Source of the DNA: Anaerolineales bacterium
GTDB lineage: Bacteria; Chloroflexota; Anaerolineae; Anaerolineales; E44-bin32
Assembly (NCBI GenBank): GCA_023144145.1
Contig: JAGLGG010000356.1
Location: 1-16,281 of the forward strand
Reading direction: 5' to 3'
DNA: 16,281 nucleotides
The translations under genes and the position numbers were made by a program. A model generated the notes under the pieces. The model saw only the letters and a program-made list of their open reading frames with translations. It did not search any database and had not been told where the DNA came from. Shown here in pieces: positions 8,137-14,911 of this stretch (the first letter of the stretch is position 1; every line of letters starts with the position of its first letter).

Positions 8137-8227
8137 GTCTCAATCCACTGTGGCAGAAGTGAGGTCTCAATAAATTACCCTGAAATGCAAATCTATCAAG
8201 GTATCACGGCAATCATTCGCCTCACTT

Positions 8228-9535
8228 ATGAATGTGAGAAAACGACACAACAATGGACTCTCGCTAATGAAACCGTCTAAGAATTTATTCTACACTTTCA
8301 CTGCATTAATCTTGGTTCTCGTTGGATGTACGGGGGCTTCAACACCTGGTCCAAGCACAATTCCAACGGATCAGCACCCAGCGACGCTTGTACCAACGCC
8401 CACGAAAGTGCCTCTAGAAATCCCGCCTTCCTTGAGTGAATCTCGCGCCAAGAACATTATTCTATTCATCGGTGATGGCATGGGTGAAAATCATCGCATA
8501 GCAGCTACCTGGTTGAGCCTGGGCCTCGATGGTCATTTAGTGATGGATGCAATGCCATTTGCAGGATGGTCGATGACGAGCACGGCCTATGATCAAGTCA
8601 CAGATTCGGCTGCCTCAGCTACCGCCATATCGACTGGTGTGAAAACCTCAAATAGAAGGGTTGGTGTCACCACGCGTGTTGAACCACTTATCACAATCCT
8701 TGAACAGGCAAAGGAAATTGGCATGGCAACCGGATTGGTCACCACCGTGCAGATGACCCATGCGACGCCTGCGGCATTCGCCAGTCATGTGGATAATCGC
8801 GACGATATGCTCGAGATCGCGGTGCAAATGATGGCTGCAGGTGTGAATGTACTTTTTGGTGGTGGTGAGAATGAGTTTCTTCCTGAGTCTGTAAGGGGTT
8901 GCTATAAAGATGTTGGCAAGAGAAAGGACGGTCGAAATTTAATCGAAGAAGCCATTGATATGGGATATGCGTACGTGTGTACCGCAGATGAATTTGGTGA
9001 TCTCGATCTAGCCTCAGCGTCACATGTCTTGGGGCTCTTTGCGGATGAGGAGCTATTGCGACCTTTTACTCCCTCCTTAGCAGATTTGACCCATATGGCC
9101 ATCTCCATCCTTAGCCAGGACCCCGATGGTTTTTTCTTGATGGTTGAAGGGGGGCAAATCGATTGGGCCAGCCATGGTTGGAACGCAAAAGATGCTATGG
9201 GAGACACAATTGGCTTAGATGAAGCAGTAGGATTGGGAATACGTTTCGCGGAAAATAATGGAAACACACTTGTAATTGTCACGGCTGATCACGAGACCGG
9301 TGGGATGAAAATGAAGTTGTTGCCCGAAGGACTAACTGGTGGAAGGAGTGAATTTGTGATGCCTGACGAGACGGCATTTAAGGTCTCCTGGACGACAAGT
9401 TCTCACACAAGTGCTGATGTTCCCACCACTGCTCTAGGACCAGGAGCTGAGTTGTTAGCGGGTCATTATGAAAATACGCACATTTATGATGTCATGCACG
9501 CTGCCTTGTGGTTGCACAAGGCTGGAAATGAATAA
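8228..9535 (+). CDS. Alkaline phosphatase, PhoA family, lipoprotein
   Basis: This protein hydrolyses phosphate monoesters outside the membrane. It has 435 residues from ATG 8228, or 422 from ATG 8267; neither start has a clear Shine-Dalgarno. The shorter form gives a more typical signal peptide. Lipobox LVGC puts the lipidated Cys at residue 34, followed by a Pro/Thr-rich tether (about 38-65). Metal and catalytic residues are present: IGDGMG (Asp83), TDSAAS with nucleophile Ser127, THATPA (His178, Thr180), VEGGQIDWASH (Glu307, Asp312, His316), TADHETGG (Asp354, His355) and SSHTS (His393). His178 and Trp313 stand where E. coli PhoA has Asp153 and Lys328, as in many non-enteric alkaline phosphatases. 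A methyltransferase gene follows after 41 bases, probably co-transcribed. Confidence 0.95.
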   Translation: MNVRKRHNNGLSLMKPSKNLFYTFTALILVLVGCTGASTPGPSTIPTDQHPATLVPTPTKVPLEIPPSLSESRAKNIILFIGDGMGENHRIAATWLSLGLDGHLVMDAMPFAGWSMTSTAYDQVTDSAASATAISTGVKTSNRRVGVTTRVEPLITILEQAKEIGMATGLVTTVQMTHATPAAFASHVDNRDDMLEIAVQMMAAGVNVLFGGGENEFLPESVRGCYKDVGKRKDGRNLIEEAIDMGYAYVCTADEFGDLDLASASHVLGLFADEELLRPFTPSLADLTHMAISILSQDPDGFFLMVEGGQIDWASHGWNAKDAMGDTIGLDEAVGLGIRFAENNGNTLVIVTADHETGGMKMKLLPEGLTGGRSEFVMPDETAFKVSWTTSSHTSADVPTTALGPGAELLAGHYENTHIYDVMHAALWLHKAGNE

Positions 9536-9576
9536 GATGTACGATCAGAAAATATTACTTCTTGAGAAGGTGACAT

Positions 9577-10197
9577 ATGAAGCAAAAAATATTCATTGAC
9601 ACCCATAAAGGGATTACGGCAGTAGCAGTTCTGACAATGATGGCAATTTTCCGACAATGGGAAAATCCTACGGCTTGGATCTACCTTGCAATGCACGGGA
9701 CATATGGGCTCCTTTGGGTTCTTAAAAGTAATTTGTTTCCAGATAAGACATGGGAAAGGAAGATTGGTATGGTATTTGGTCTTATCAACTGGGCTGGCCT
9801 GACCTTGTACTGGATCGCGCCGTGGATCCTCAATTCCAATGCAATTCAAGCACCTCCCTGGTATCTTGGAGTATGTATCAGCATGTACATTCTAGGTGTG
9901 TTCTTGCATTTCTCGACCGATATGCAGAAGCATACGATGTTAAAATTAAGACCTGAACAACTCATTACAACAGGGATGATGCGACGAAGTCGCAACATGA
10001 ATTATTTTGGAGAGTTATTGATTTATCTTGGATTTGGACTTTTGGCGATGCACTGGCTTCCAGTGTTGGTCATTGCATTGTTTTTTGCGGTGATTTGGAT
10101 CCCAAACATGCTTCGGAAGGATCGCTCATTATCAAGATACAAAGAATTCGAAGAATATCGCAAAACGAGCAAATTCTTTCTCCCCTTTTTGGTCTAA
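9577..10197 (+). CDS. ICMT/DUF1295-like integral membrane methyltransferase
   Basis: This is a 206-residue membrane protein with about five or six transmembrane segments (about 12-25, 33-49, 63-84, 96-112, 147-178). The C-terminal part carries the signature of the isoprenylcysteine methyltransferase / steroid reductase-like (DUF1295) group: GMMRRSRNMNYFGE (133-146), where many relatives have RHPNYFGE, and a basic RKDRSLSRYKEFEEYRK tail. Such proteins bind S-adenosylmethionine or NADPH; which applies here is not clear. GAAGGTG about 6 bases before ATG 9577 is a usable ribosome-binding site. It probably forms an operon with the alkaline phosphatase gene upstream. Confidence 0.75.
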   Translation: MKQKIFIDTHKGITAVAVLTMMAIFRQWENPTAWIYLAMHGTYGLLWVLKSNLFPDKTWERKIGMVFGLINWAGLTLYWIAPWILNSNAIQAPPWYLGVCISMYILGVFLHFSTDMQKHTMLKLRPEQLITTGMMRRSRNMNYFGELLIYLGFGLLAMHWLPVLVIALFFAVIWIPNMLRKDRSLSRYKEFEEYRKTSKFFLPFLV

Positions 10198-10467
10198 CCC
10201 GCCTTTGATAAATATCGCGAAATCGCTAAGGCGACTCGGAAATCTGTCCCTTCACAAAGCCCTCAGGAGCGGTCTTGTGGACATTTCAATCCCATGATAG
10301 ATTGTTTTACAATTCTCGGTCGCTTACGGATTGATGATGGCATGAGGGATGGAACAGAACCGATCAACCGTTTCATCCTTCATCAAATATCGTTTGCTGC
10401 GCAGAGGGTAGTGTTGGGAAAATGAATCAGCGGTTTTAATAAGTTCGCAGCCTCTAAGGAGGTCTAA
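10198..10467 (+). other. Intergenic region with strong ribosome-binding site
   Basis: I see no gene in these 270 bases and no convincing terminator for the gene before it. AAGGAGGT (10456-10463) is a near-ideal Shine-Dalgarno for ATG 10468. Any promoter for the next gene must lie here. Confidence 0.4.
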
Positions 10468-11730
10468 ATGAATCCTCGCCTCGTTGTCCTGATAGTTCTA
10501 ATTTTCGCCCTGTTTCTTGGGGCTTGTAATATGCCGTTAGGTGATGCGCAAGAGACAGTTACTCCAGAAATTACACAGTCTGCGTCAACAAACGTTCCTA
10601 CAATGACGGACACAATACTTTCGGGACGAATTTGGCACGATTTATGCGCGACCCCCGGAGAGGACCAACCCATTCCGGACGATCTACCCGAAGGATGTGT
10701 CCCAGACGGAGGATCCTTCAAGGCCAATGGTGTATATGATCCAAATGAACCAGGAATTATGAAGATCCTCGTAAGTTTGGGAAAGGGAGCTTGTCCAAGT
10801 ACAGGATACGGTGAATCTGTCACAAATTCTACTGGCGTATTCGCCTTCCTTGATTTGGAGCCTGGGCAGTACTGTTTGAATATTGATGTTTCGCATCCGC
10901 AAAATTCTCTGGTTTTTCTTCCTGGTGAATGGACAAATGGGGGCTCAGGAGCCAATTCTATCTCCAAGACGCTAGACCTTGGTCTATCCGGGTCAATAAC
11001 GGATCTTGAATTTGGTTGGGATTATGAATTCCAGCCACCCTACCTCCAGTTAGCAACTGAAACTCCTGAACCAACAGAGGCCAATACTTCAACCCCAGCG
11101 CCTACTGAAGAACCTGCGCTTACCAGTACACCTCTGGCGATAGATCCCAATCTCCCGAGTGGTGGTGCAGATTATGTAGATCTATTTGTGAACCCCGGCA
11201 ATTGGTTTTCAGGCACCACGAGCAATGAAGACGAACATGCCCGTTTTGAGATCATAGGTGGCAATATGGTGATGACTGCATTTAACCCCGATTACCGGGA
11301 AAATTGGCGACTCAGTTGGCCAGAACCACAAGACTTTTACTTGGAAGGCAGCTTTGAAACGGGGGAGTGCTCCGGTTCGGATAGATACGGATTATTTGTG
11401 AGGGCTACAAATTTATCCGGAAATCCTCATGGTTACCTTTTTGGCGTGACATGCGACGGAAAGTTCTCCATCAGGATCTTCGATGGTGAATTAACCAATC
11501 TAATTGATTGGACAACGAGTGAGTACATCACATCAGGATCGAACCAGGTCAATCGTCTGGGATTCTGGGCAAAGGGCGATCAGCTCAGAGTTTACGTAAA
11601 TGGAAGTCGTCTCGCTGAAATTAGAGATGATACCTTCAATGCGGGTCCTTTTGGACTATTCATTGGTGGCGTTGAAACAGAAAATTTTATTGTTGAAGTG
11701 GATCAGATTGAATATTGGGATTTGCAGTAA
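10468..11730 (+). CDS. SdrD-B-like and ConA-like domain lipoprotein
   Basis: This is a 420-residue secreted lipoprotein. The signal peptide ends in lipobox LGAC (Cys20). Residues about 50-188 resemble an SdrD B-type repeat (SGRIWHDLC, GVYDPNEPGI, STGVFAFLDLEPGQYCL), with Cys60, Cys77, Cys109 and Cys136 that may pair. A Thr/Pro/Glu linker (about 197-225, ATETPEPTEANTSTPAPTEE) follows. The last 185 residues look like a concanavalin A-like (DUF1080/LamG type) beta-sandwich with GYLFGVTCDGKFSIRIFDGE and GLFIGG. The layout suggests a cell-surface adhesion or carbohydrate-binding protein. No catalytic site is seen. An intrinsic terminator follows, so this is a monocistronic or last gene. Confidence 0.8.
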   Translation: MNPRLVVLIVLIFALFLGACNMPLGDAQETVTPEITQSASTNVPTMTDTILSGRIWHDLCATPGEDQPIPDDLPEGCVPDGGSFKANGVYDPNEPGIMKILVSLGKGACPSTGYGESVTNSTGVFAFLDLEPGQYCLNIDVSHPQNSLVFLPGEWTNGGSGANSISKTLDLGLSGSITDLEFGWDYEFQPPYLQLATETPEPTEANTSTPAPTEEPALTSTPLAIDPNLPSGGADYVDLFVNPGNWFSGTTSNEDEHARFEIIGGNMVMTAFNPDYRENWRLSWPEPQDFYLEGSFETGECSGSDRYGLFVRATNLSGNPHGYLFGVTCDGKFSIRIFDGELTNLIDWTTSEYITSGSNQVNRLGFWAKGDQLRVYVNGSRLAEIRDDTFNAGPFGLFIGGVETENFIVEVDQIEYWDLQ

Positions 11731-11755
11731 TCAGAAACCACAACTCAAATTAACT

Positions 11756-11788
11756 AAGCCCGGGTTTTGATGGAATCCCGGGCTTTTT
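11756..11788 (+). terminator. Strong intrinsic terminator after surface lipoprotein gene
   Basis: AAGCCCGGG (11756-11764) pairs perfectly with CCCGGGCTT (11777-11785) around a 12-nt loop, and the T run extends to 11788. It lies 25 bases after the stop codon and fits Rho-independent termination. Confidence 0.9.
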
Positions 11789-11830
11789 CATTGGAAATTT
11801 AGGTGCCCAGGAAAAACATCAAAGTAATAT

Positions 11831-11858
11831 TTGACATAGGATCTAGATCAGTTAATTT
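11831..11858 (+). promoter_or_regulatory. Candidate promoter with internal palindrome
   Basis: A perfect -35 box TTGACA (11831-11836) is followed after 16 bases by TAATTT (11853-11858), a weak -10 box. The spacer holds a 10-bp palindrome GATCTAGATC (11840-11849), where a repressor could block polymerase. It would serve the small membrane protein starting at 11917. Confidence 0.4.
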
Positions 11859-11916
11859 GTCGAGGCAAATATGACGACTGGCTTGGATTATGGTTGTGAT
11901 GTAAAAAAGGGGCTCT

Positions 11917-12339
11917 ATGACCACCAACGCGAATTATTCAAATAACACTTTGCGGATGATGCGATTCTTGATGGGGTTTCTGCTTGCCCTGGCGTTGATC
12001 CTGGTTGAAATTGGTATCGCCCAGATTTTTCTTGATCGGGATGCGAACTGTAGGGAGAGGATATCATCTGGCAGGATCGTCGTTGATCCACATTCAATTT
12101 GTACGCCTGAGATTGGAATAAATCTACTTAATGCCCTCTCAAGAGGACCATTTTCCTCAACCCGTTCGGAAGTTCCTCAAATTATGGCTTGGTTAGTATC
12201 TGGGATCTCATTTGGGATTCTTGGGGGATTCTTAGCCCAGTTTCCTCGACGAACAGCCACTTCGATTTTTTTTGGTCTTCATCTTGTCGCAATAATTCTC
12301 TTCACGACAATTGCCTACTTATCGCAATACATAACTTAA
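11917..12339 (+). CDS. Small membrane protein, unknown function
   Basis: This is a 140-residue protein with three predicted membrane segments, at about residues 17-38 (FLMGFLLALALILVEIGIAQ), 87-108 and 115-135. A loop between the first two has Cys54 and Cys62. AAGGGG upstream of ATG 11917 is a modest ribosome-binding site. No family is recognised. It has its own candidate promoter and is followed by hairpins before the convergent HypE-like gene. Confidence 0.65.
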   Translation: MTTNANYSNNTLRMMRFLMGFLLALALILVEIGIAQIFLDRDANCRERISSGRIVVDPHSICTPEIGINLLNALSRGPFSSTRSEVPQIMAWLVSGISFGILGGFLAQFPRRTATSIFFGLHLVAIILFTTIAYLSQYIT

Positions 12340-12356
12340 AAATCACCTCTCGAAAC

Positions 12357-12404
12357 GTGGTGTAAACACCACATTTACATCGCACTGAAAGACAGTGTCT
12401 TTTT
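12357..12404. terminator. Double hairpin between convergent genes, probable terminator
   Basis: GTGGTGT (12357-12363) and ACACCAC (12366-12372) form a perfect 7-bp inverted repeat. Next, CACTG (12383-12387) and CAGTG (12393-12397) form a second stem followed by TCTTTTT, which suits termination of plus-strand transcripts. The minus-strand gene ends at 12416, so the element also separates convergent transcription. Confidence 0.5.
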
Positions 12405-12415
12405 AATACCCCTAC

Positions 12416-13429
12416 CTATTGAGAGAGGCTTTCGAAGAGAGTTGCGATCGCATCGCGTTCGGGCCATGGCATTTTTTCCATTACTCCAAAACGATCGATG
12501 AATACACCTTCGCCTTGAAAAACCTGCCCGATATGAGAAACAGGGATTTCGACCTTTTCCAATGCAGCCATAATTCTTTCAACCGCGCCTTCTGTAACCG
12601 TTAGTAGAAGTGCTCCCGAAGCGATTGCGGAGATAGGATCTACGCTTAATTGCTCACATATGATCTCAGCCTCGGGGAGGATGTGAATCGATTTTTCATC
12701 GATGCGTATGCCTACATCTGCAGCATCAGCCAATTCCCACAACCCGCTGGCTAATCCCCCTTCCGTTGGATCGTGCATGGCGGTAACCCCACCAATATTA
12801 GTGGCAATCAGGGCCTCTTTGACCACTGAAATACCAGGCCGTACGAGATACTCGCGCGCACGCTCAAGGATTATAGGATCAATACCCTGGAGAAGGTCCG
12901 TGCACTCGCGTGCCAGTATGCTCCCAGCTTCAATGGGAATCCCCTTGGTCAGTAACACAATATCGCCAGGAGTGGCTCCTTTAGGTGTTATCAGTGATGC
13001 CTTTGAGACTTCTCCCAGCATAGTTCCTGAAATTATGGGCCGATCAAGTCCGGAGGTGATTTCTGTGTGCCCGCCGACCAACTCGGCGCCGATCTCTGAG
13101 CATGCGCTCGTAAGTTGAGAGAATATTTCCTCAACGAGCTCCGATTTCGTTCCCTCGGGCAGCAGCAACGTGGCCAGGAACCAGCGCGGTTCAGCGCCTG
13201 TTGTGGCGATATCATTGGCGTTAATATGGACCGCGTACCAACCAATTTGCTCTGCGGTGAAAGTTATAGGATCAGATTTGGCGACCAGATAAGTTTCGCC
13301 GAAATCAATGACTGCACAGTCTAGCCCCACGCCTGGGCCCAAATGCAATCGAGAGTCAGATGAAGGAATGTCGGAGATTAATTTCTCCATTACATTGTGT
13401 GGAAGTTTTCCCAGCGGGTATGTTTGCAT
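12416..13429 (-). CDS. HypE-like AIR-synthase-family protein
   Basis: This is a 337-residue ATP-binding protein of the AIR synthase / HypE / ThiL fold. An N-terminal AIRS domain has GVGLDCAVID (34-42), HINANDIATTGAEP (68-81) and GGHTEI (119-124). The C-terminal AIRS_C domain starts near residue 154 and has DPTEGGL (220-226). True HypE ends in a Pro-Arg-Ile-Cys-type tail whose Cys carries the carbamoyl/cyano group. This protein ends ATLFESLSQ with no such Cys, and no hyp genes are nearby, so hydrogenase maturation is unlikely. The reaction is unknown. ATG 13429 is chosen over GTG 13450 because GAAGGA (13442-13437) lies 7 bases before it. It has its own promoter and an elaborate leader. Confidence 0.85.
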   Translation of the reverse strand: MQTYPLGKLPHNVMEKLISDIPSSDSRLHLGPGVGLDCAVIDFGETYLVAKSDPITFTAEQIGWYAVHINANDIATTGAEPRWFLATLLLPEGTKSELVEEIFSQLTSACSEIGAELVGGHTEITSGLDRPIISGTMLGEVSKASLITPKGATPGDIVLLTKGIPIEAGSILARECTDLLQGIDPIILERAREYLVRPGISVVKEALIATNIGGVTAMHDPTEGGLASGLWELADAADVGIRIDEKSIHILPEAEIICEQLSVDPISAIASGALLLTVTEGAVERIMAALEKVEIPVSHIGQVFQGEGVFIDRFGVMEKMPWPERDAIATLFESLSQ

Positions 13430-13452
13430 AAAAATATCCTTCAGTAGCACAA

Positions 13453-13474
13453 AGGCCGCCCGACTGGACGGCCT
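13453..13474 (-). promoter_or_regulatory. Second leader hairpin before HypE-like gene
   Basis: In the minus-strand RNA, AGGCCGUCC (13474-13466) pairs with GGGCGGCCU (13461-13453) as 9 bp including one G-U, with loop AGUC. On the plus strand the same position is a mismatch, so the structure is better on the minus strand, the direction of transcription. Only three U follow, so it is a poor terminator. It ends 10 bases before the Shine-Dalgarno and leaves that site free. Confidence 0.6.
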
Positions 13475-13479
13475 AATGT

Positions 13480-13525
13480 GCGCTGCGGCATCCTTACCTT
13501 TTCAGGAGGAGGGATGCCGCAGCGC
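13480..13525 (-). promoter_or_regulatory. 14-bp leader hairpin overlapping the small ORF
   Basis: Segments 13525-13512 and 13493-13480 are perfectly complementary over 14 bases, with an 18-nt loop. The first arm lies inside the 17-codon ORF (codons 8-12). The second arm begins at the base after its stop codon. A ribosome at the end of the ORF would block the hairpin. Confidence 0.8.
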
Positions 13526-13547
13526 GTTTGATAGAGCTACTACTCAT
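13494..13547 (-). CDS. 17-residue leader peptide MSSSSIKRAAASLLLKR
   Basis: This small ORF reads ATG (13547-13545) to TAA (13496-13494). GAGGAGGTGAT (13562-13552) upstream contains GGAGGTGAT, nine bases matching the usual anti-Shine-Dalgarno, and it is the best ribosome-binding site in the window. An earlier in-frame ATG at 13553 overlaps that site and is less likely. The peptide has runs of four Ser, three Ala and three Leu, with Lys-Arg pairs at 7-8 and 16-17. It lies on the predicted leader RNA of the HypE-like gene and overlaps two competing RNA structures. A regulatory leader peptide is the best reading; a functional microprotein is the alternative. Confidence 0.65.
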   Translation of the reverse strand: MSSSSIKRAAASLLLKR

Positions 13548-13562
13548 AGGCATCACCTCCTC
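13506..13562 (-). promoter_or_regulatory. Alternative pairing that hides the leader-ORF Shine-Dalgarno
   Basis: GAGGAGG-U-GAUGCC (13562-13549) pairs with GGCAUC-CCUCCUC (13518-13506): 13 bp with only U13555 bulged. This sequesters the leader ORF's ribosome-binding site. It uses seven bases (13518-13512) also needed for the 14-bp hairpin, so the two folds exclude each other. Confidence 0.65.
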
Positions 13563-13585
13563 TGTCTAGGAATGGCGATGGTTGG

Positions 13586-13602
13586 GTGCTCATGCTGAGC
13601 AC
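13586..13602 (-). promoter_or_regulatory. Hairpin at predicted RNA 5' end
   Basis: GTGCTCA (13602-13596) and TGAGCAC (13592-13586) pair over 7 bp around loop GCA. It starts within a few bases of the predicted transcription start. It could stabilise the RNA 5' end or be a DNA operator over the start site. Confidence 0.5.
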
Positions 13603-13609
13603 ATGTGAA

Positions 13610-13638
13610 AGTATCTCATACATCATTTTTGATGTCAA
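13610..13638 (-). promoter_or_regulatory. Promoter of the HypE-like gene and its leader
   Basis: A perfect TTGACA (13638-13633), a 17-nt spacer and GATACT (13615-13610) with an extended TGA just before the -10 box form a strong sigma-70-like promoter. Transcription should start near 13604. The -35 box abuts the queA stop codon, so this gene is expressed independently of the ruvB-queA operon. Confidence 0.75.
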
Positions 13639-14661
13639 TCAGCGGATAAACATAGCATCACCAAAAGAGTAAAAACGATACTTTCGCCTGATTGCTTCCT
13701 CGTAAAGCTCAATCATTTTCTCGCGCCCCGTAAATGCGCTGAGCATCATCAATAATGTGGACTTGGGCAGGTGAAAATTGGTGATAATTGAATCAACAGC
13801 TTTGAAACGGTAACCCGGAAGGATGTACAATCCGGTGTGCCCTTCATATGGATGGATAGTAGTTTTTCCATGAGTGCTTCTCGCTGCAGTTTCTAAAGTT
13901 CGAACGCTAGTTGTGCCAATTGCAATGACCCTTCCCCCTGAAGAGCTCACCTGATTGATCATTTCCGCGGCATCTTTTGTAACCTGACACCATTCCTGAT
14001 GGATAGGGTGATTATGGGGCGAATCCTCTGAGACGGGTGCAAATGTATCCAATCCAACGTGGAGTGTGACCTTAGCGATAGTTACATCCATATTTCGGAT
14101 TTCGTTGAGCAGATTGTCAGTAAAGTGTAATCCAGCTGTTGGTGCAGCTGAAGATCCCGGCACGCGCGCAAAAATGGTTTGATATTCGTCTTGTTCCCGG
14201 AGGGGTGTGTGGATGTATGGCGGGAGAGGCATTACACCAATCTCTTCCAGTTTGTCGAGGATAGGCTCTGCAAATTCAACGATACGTTTCCCTTTACCGG
14301 CTTCTTTTAAAATGGTCAGCTCTGGCCCGCCGGCTATTTGTAATCGTAATCCGGACCTCACTCGCCTTCCACCGACAATCACTTCCCATATCCGCTCACT
14401 GAGACGATTGAGCAAAAGGATTTCAACTGATCCGCCACTTGGAATTTTCTTGGCATGAAGGCGGGCAGGCAAGACCCTTGTTTCATTAAGGACTAAAATA
14501 TCTCCAGCTGAAAGGAATTTCGTGACGTCTCGAAAGACTTGGTGCTTGATTTCTCCCGTGGCCCGGTTGAATATCAAGAGGCGGGAGGAATCACGTGGCC
14601 GGATTGGACGTTGGGCAATCAGTTCTTCAGGCAGGTGGTAGTTGAAATCCGAGGTGCGCAT
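13639..14661 (-). CDS. queA: S-adenosylmethionine:tRNA ribosyltransferase-isomerase QueA
   Basis: QueA transfers and isomerises the ribosyl part of S-adenosylmethionine onto preQ1 at the tRNA wobble position, giving epoxyqueuosine. The 340-residue length is normal. Family signatures are DFNYHLPEELIAQRP at the N-terminus, LVLNETRVLPARL (56-68), PLPPYIHTPL, PGSSAAPTAGLHFT, HVGLDTFAPV, IGTTSVRTLE, TNFHLPKSTLLMM and YRFYSFGDAMFI at the end. ATG 14661 begins three bases after the DUF2905 stop, so the two are co-transcribed with ruvB. No other queuosine gene is in the window. Confidence 0.97.
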   Translation of the reverse strand: MRTSDFNYHLPEELIAQRPIRPRDSSRLLIFNRATGEIKHQVFRDVTKFLSAGDILVLNETRVLPARLHAKKIPSGGSVEILLLNRLSERIWEVIVGGRRVRSGLRLQIAGGPELTILKEAGKGKRIVEFAEPILDKLEEIGVMPLPPYIHTPLREQDEYQTIFARVPGSSAAPTAGLHFTDNLLNEIRNMDVTIAKVTLHVGLDTFAPVSEDSPHNHPIHQEWCQVTKDAAEMINQVSSSGGRVIAIGTTSVRTLETAARSTHGKTTIHPYEGHTGLYILPGYRFKAVDSIITNFHLPKSTLLMMLSAFTGREKMIELYEEAIRRKYRFYSFGDAMFIR

Positions 14662-14664
14662 GAT

Positions 14665-14901
14665 TTATTTATTTAGCAAGCGGAGAACAACGTTCAAAAC
14701 GAGTGTGAGCACAATGCTAAGGATGATCGAGCTGGCGAGTGGGAAGAAACAGGAAATCGATCCGAGTTGGAATCGGAAATCACCAGGGAGTTTTCCGATA
14801 GGTAAACCCATTTTTCCAGCAATTAATAAAAATCCTCCCACAAGGGTTAGCAGGAGGCCAAAGATAAGTAGCCAGCGACCGGTAGAAGATAAATCGAACA
14901 T
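14665..14901 (-). CDS. DUF2905 small membrane protein
   Basis: This 78-residue protein matches the DUF2905 pattern: a membrane segment at about 10-28 (LLIFGLLLTLVGGFLLIAGK), the motif GLPIGKLPGDFRFQ (32-45), and a second membrane segment at about 50-73. Its function is unknown. It lies ten bases after ruvB and three before queA, a gene order common in several bacterial groups. No clear Shine-Dalgarno precedes ATG 14901, so translation is probably coupled to ruvB. Confidence 0.88.
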   Translation of the reverse strand: MFDLSSTGRWLLIFGLLLTLVGGFLLIAGKMGLPIGKLPGDFRFQLGSISCFFPLASSIILSIVLTLVLNVVLRLLNK

Positions 14902-14911
14902 CTTGATGGTT

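Noticed and set aside
8221..8238. A 5-bp stem (CTCAC and GTGAG) around ATG 8228 as a translational switch
   Set aside because: The stem is short and the true start of the alkaline phosphatase may be ATG 8267, so the pairing is probably chance.
8902..9282. A 126-codon minus-strand ORF inside the alkaline phosphatase gene
   Set aside because: It lies opposite conserved metal-site motifs of PhoA and has no domain or ribosome-binding site.
12416..13429. Calling the AIR-synthase-family gene selD (selenophosphate synthetase)
   Set aside because: The N-terminal Cys/Sec-containing SelD motif is absent and the DPTEGGL motif resembles HypE-type proteins more.
13480..13525. The 14-bp hairpin as a simple intrinsic terminator of the queA operon
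   Set aside because: No T run follows on the minus strand and a dedicated promoter lies between queA and the hairpin.
13453..13638. A preQ1 riboswitch, given the neighbouring queA
   Set aside because: The element is downstream of queA, leads a different gene, and shows no preQ1 aptamer pattern such as the small pseudoknot with an A-rich tail.
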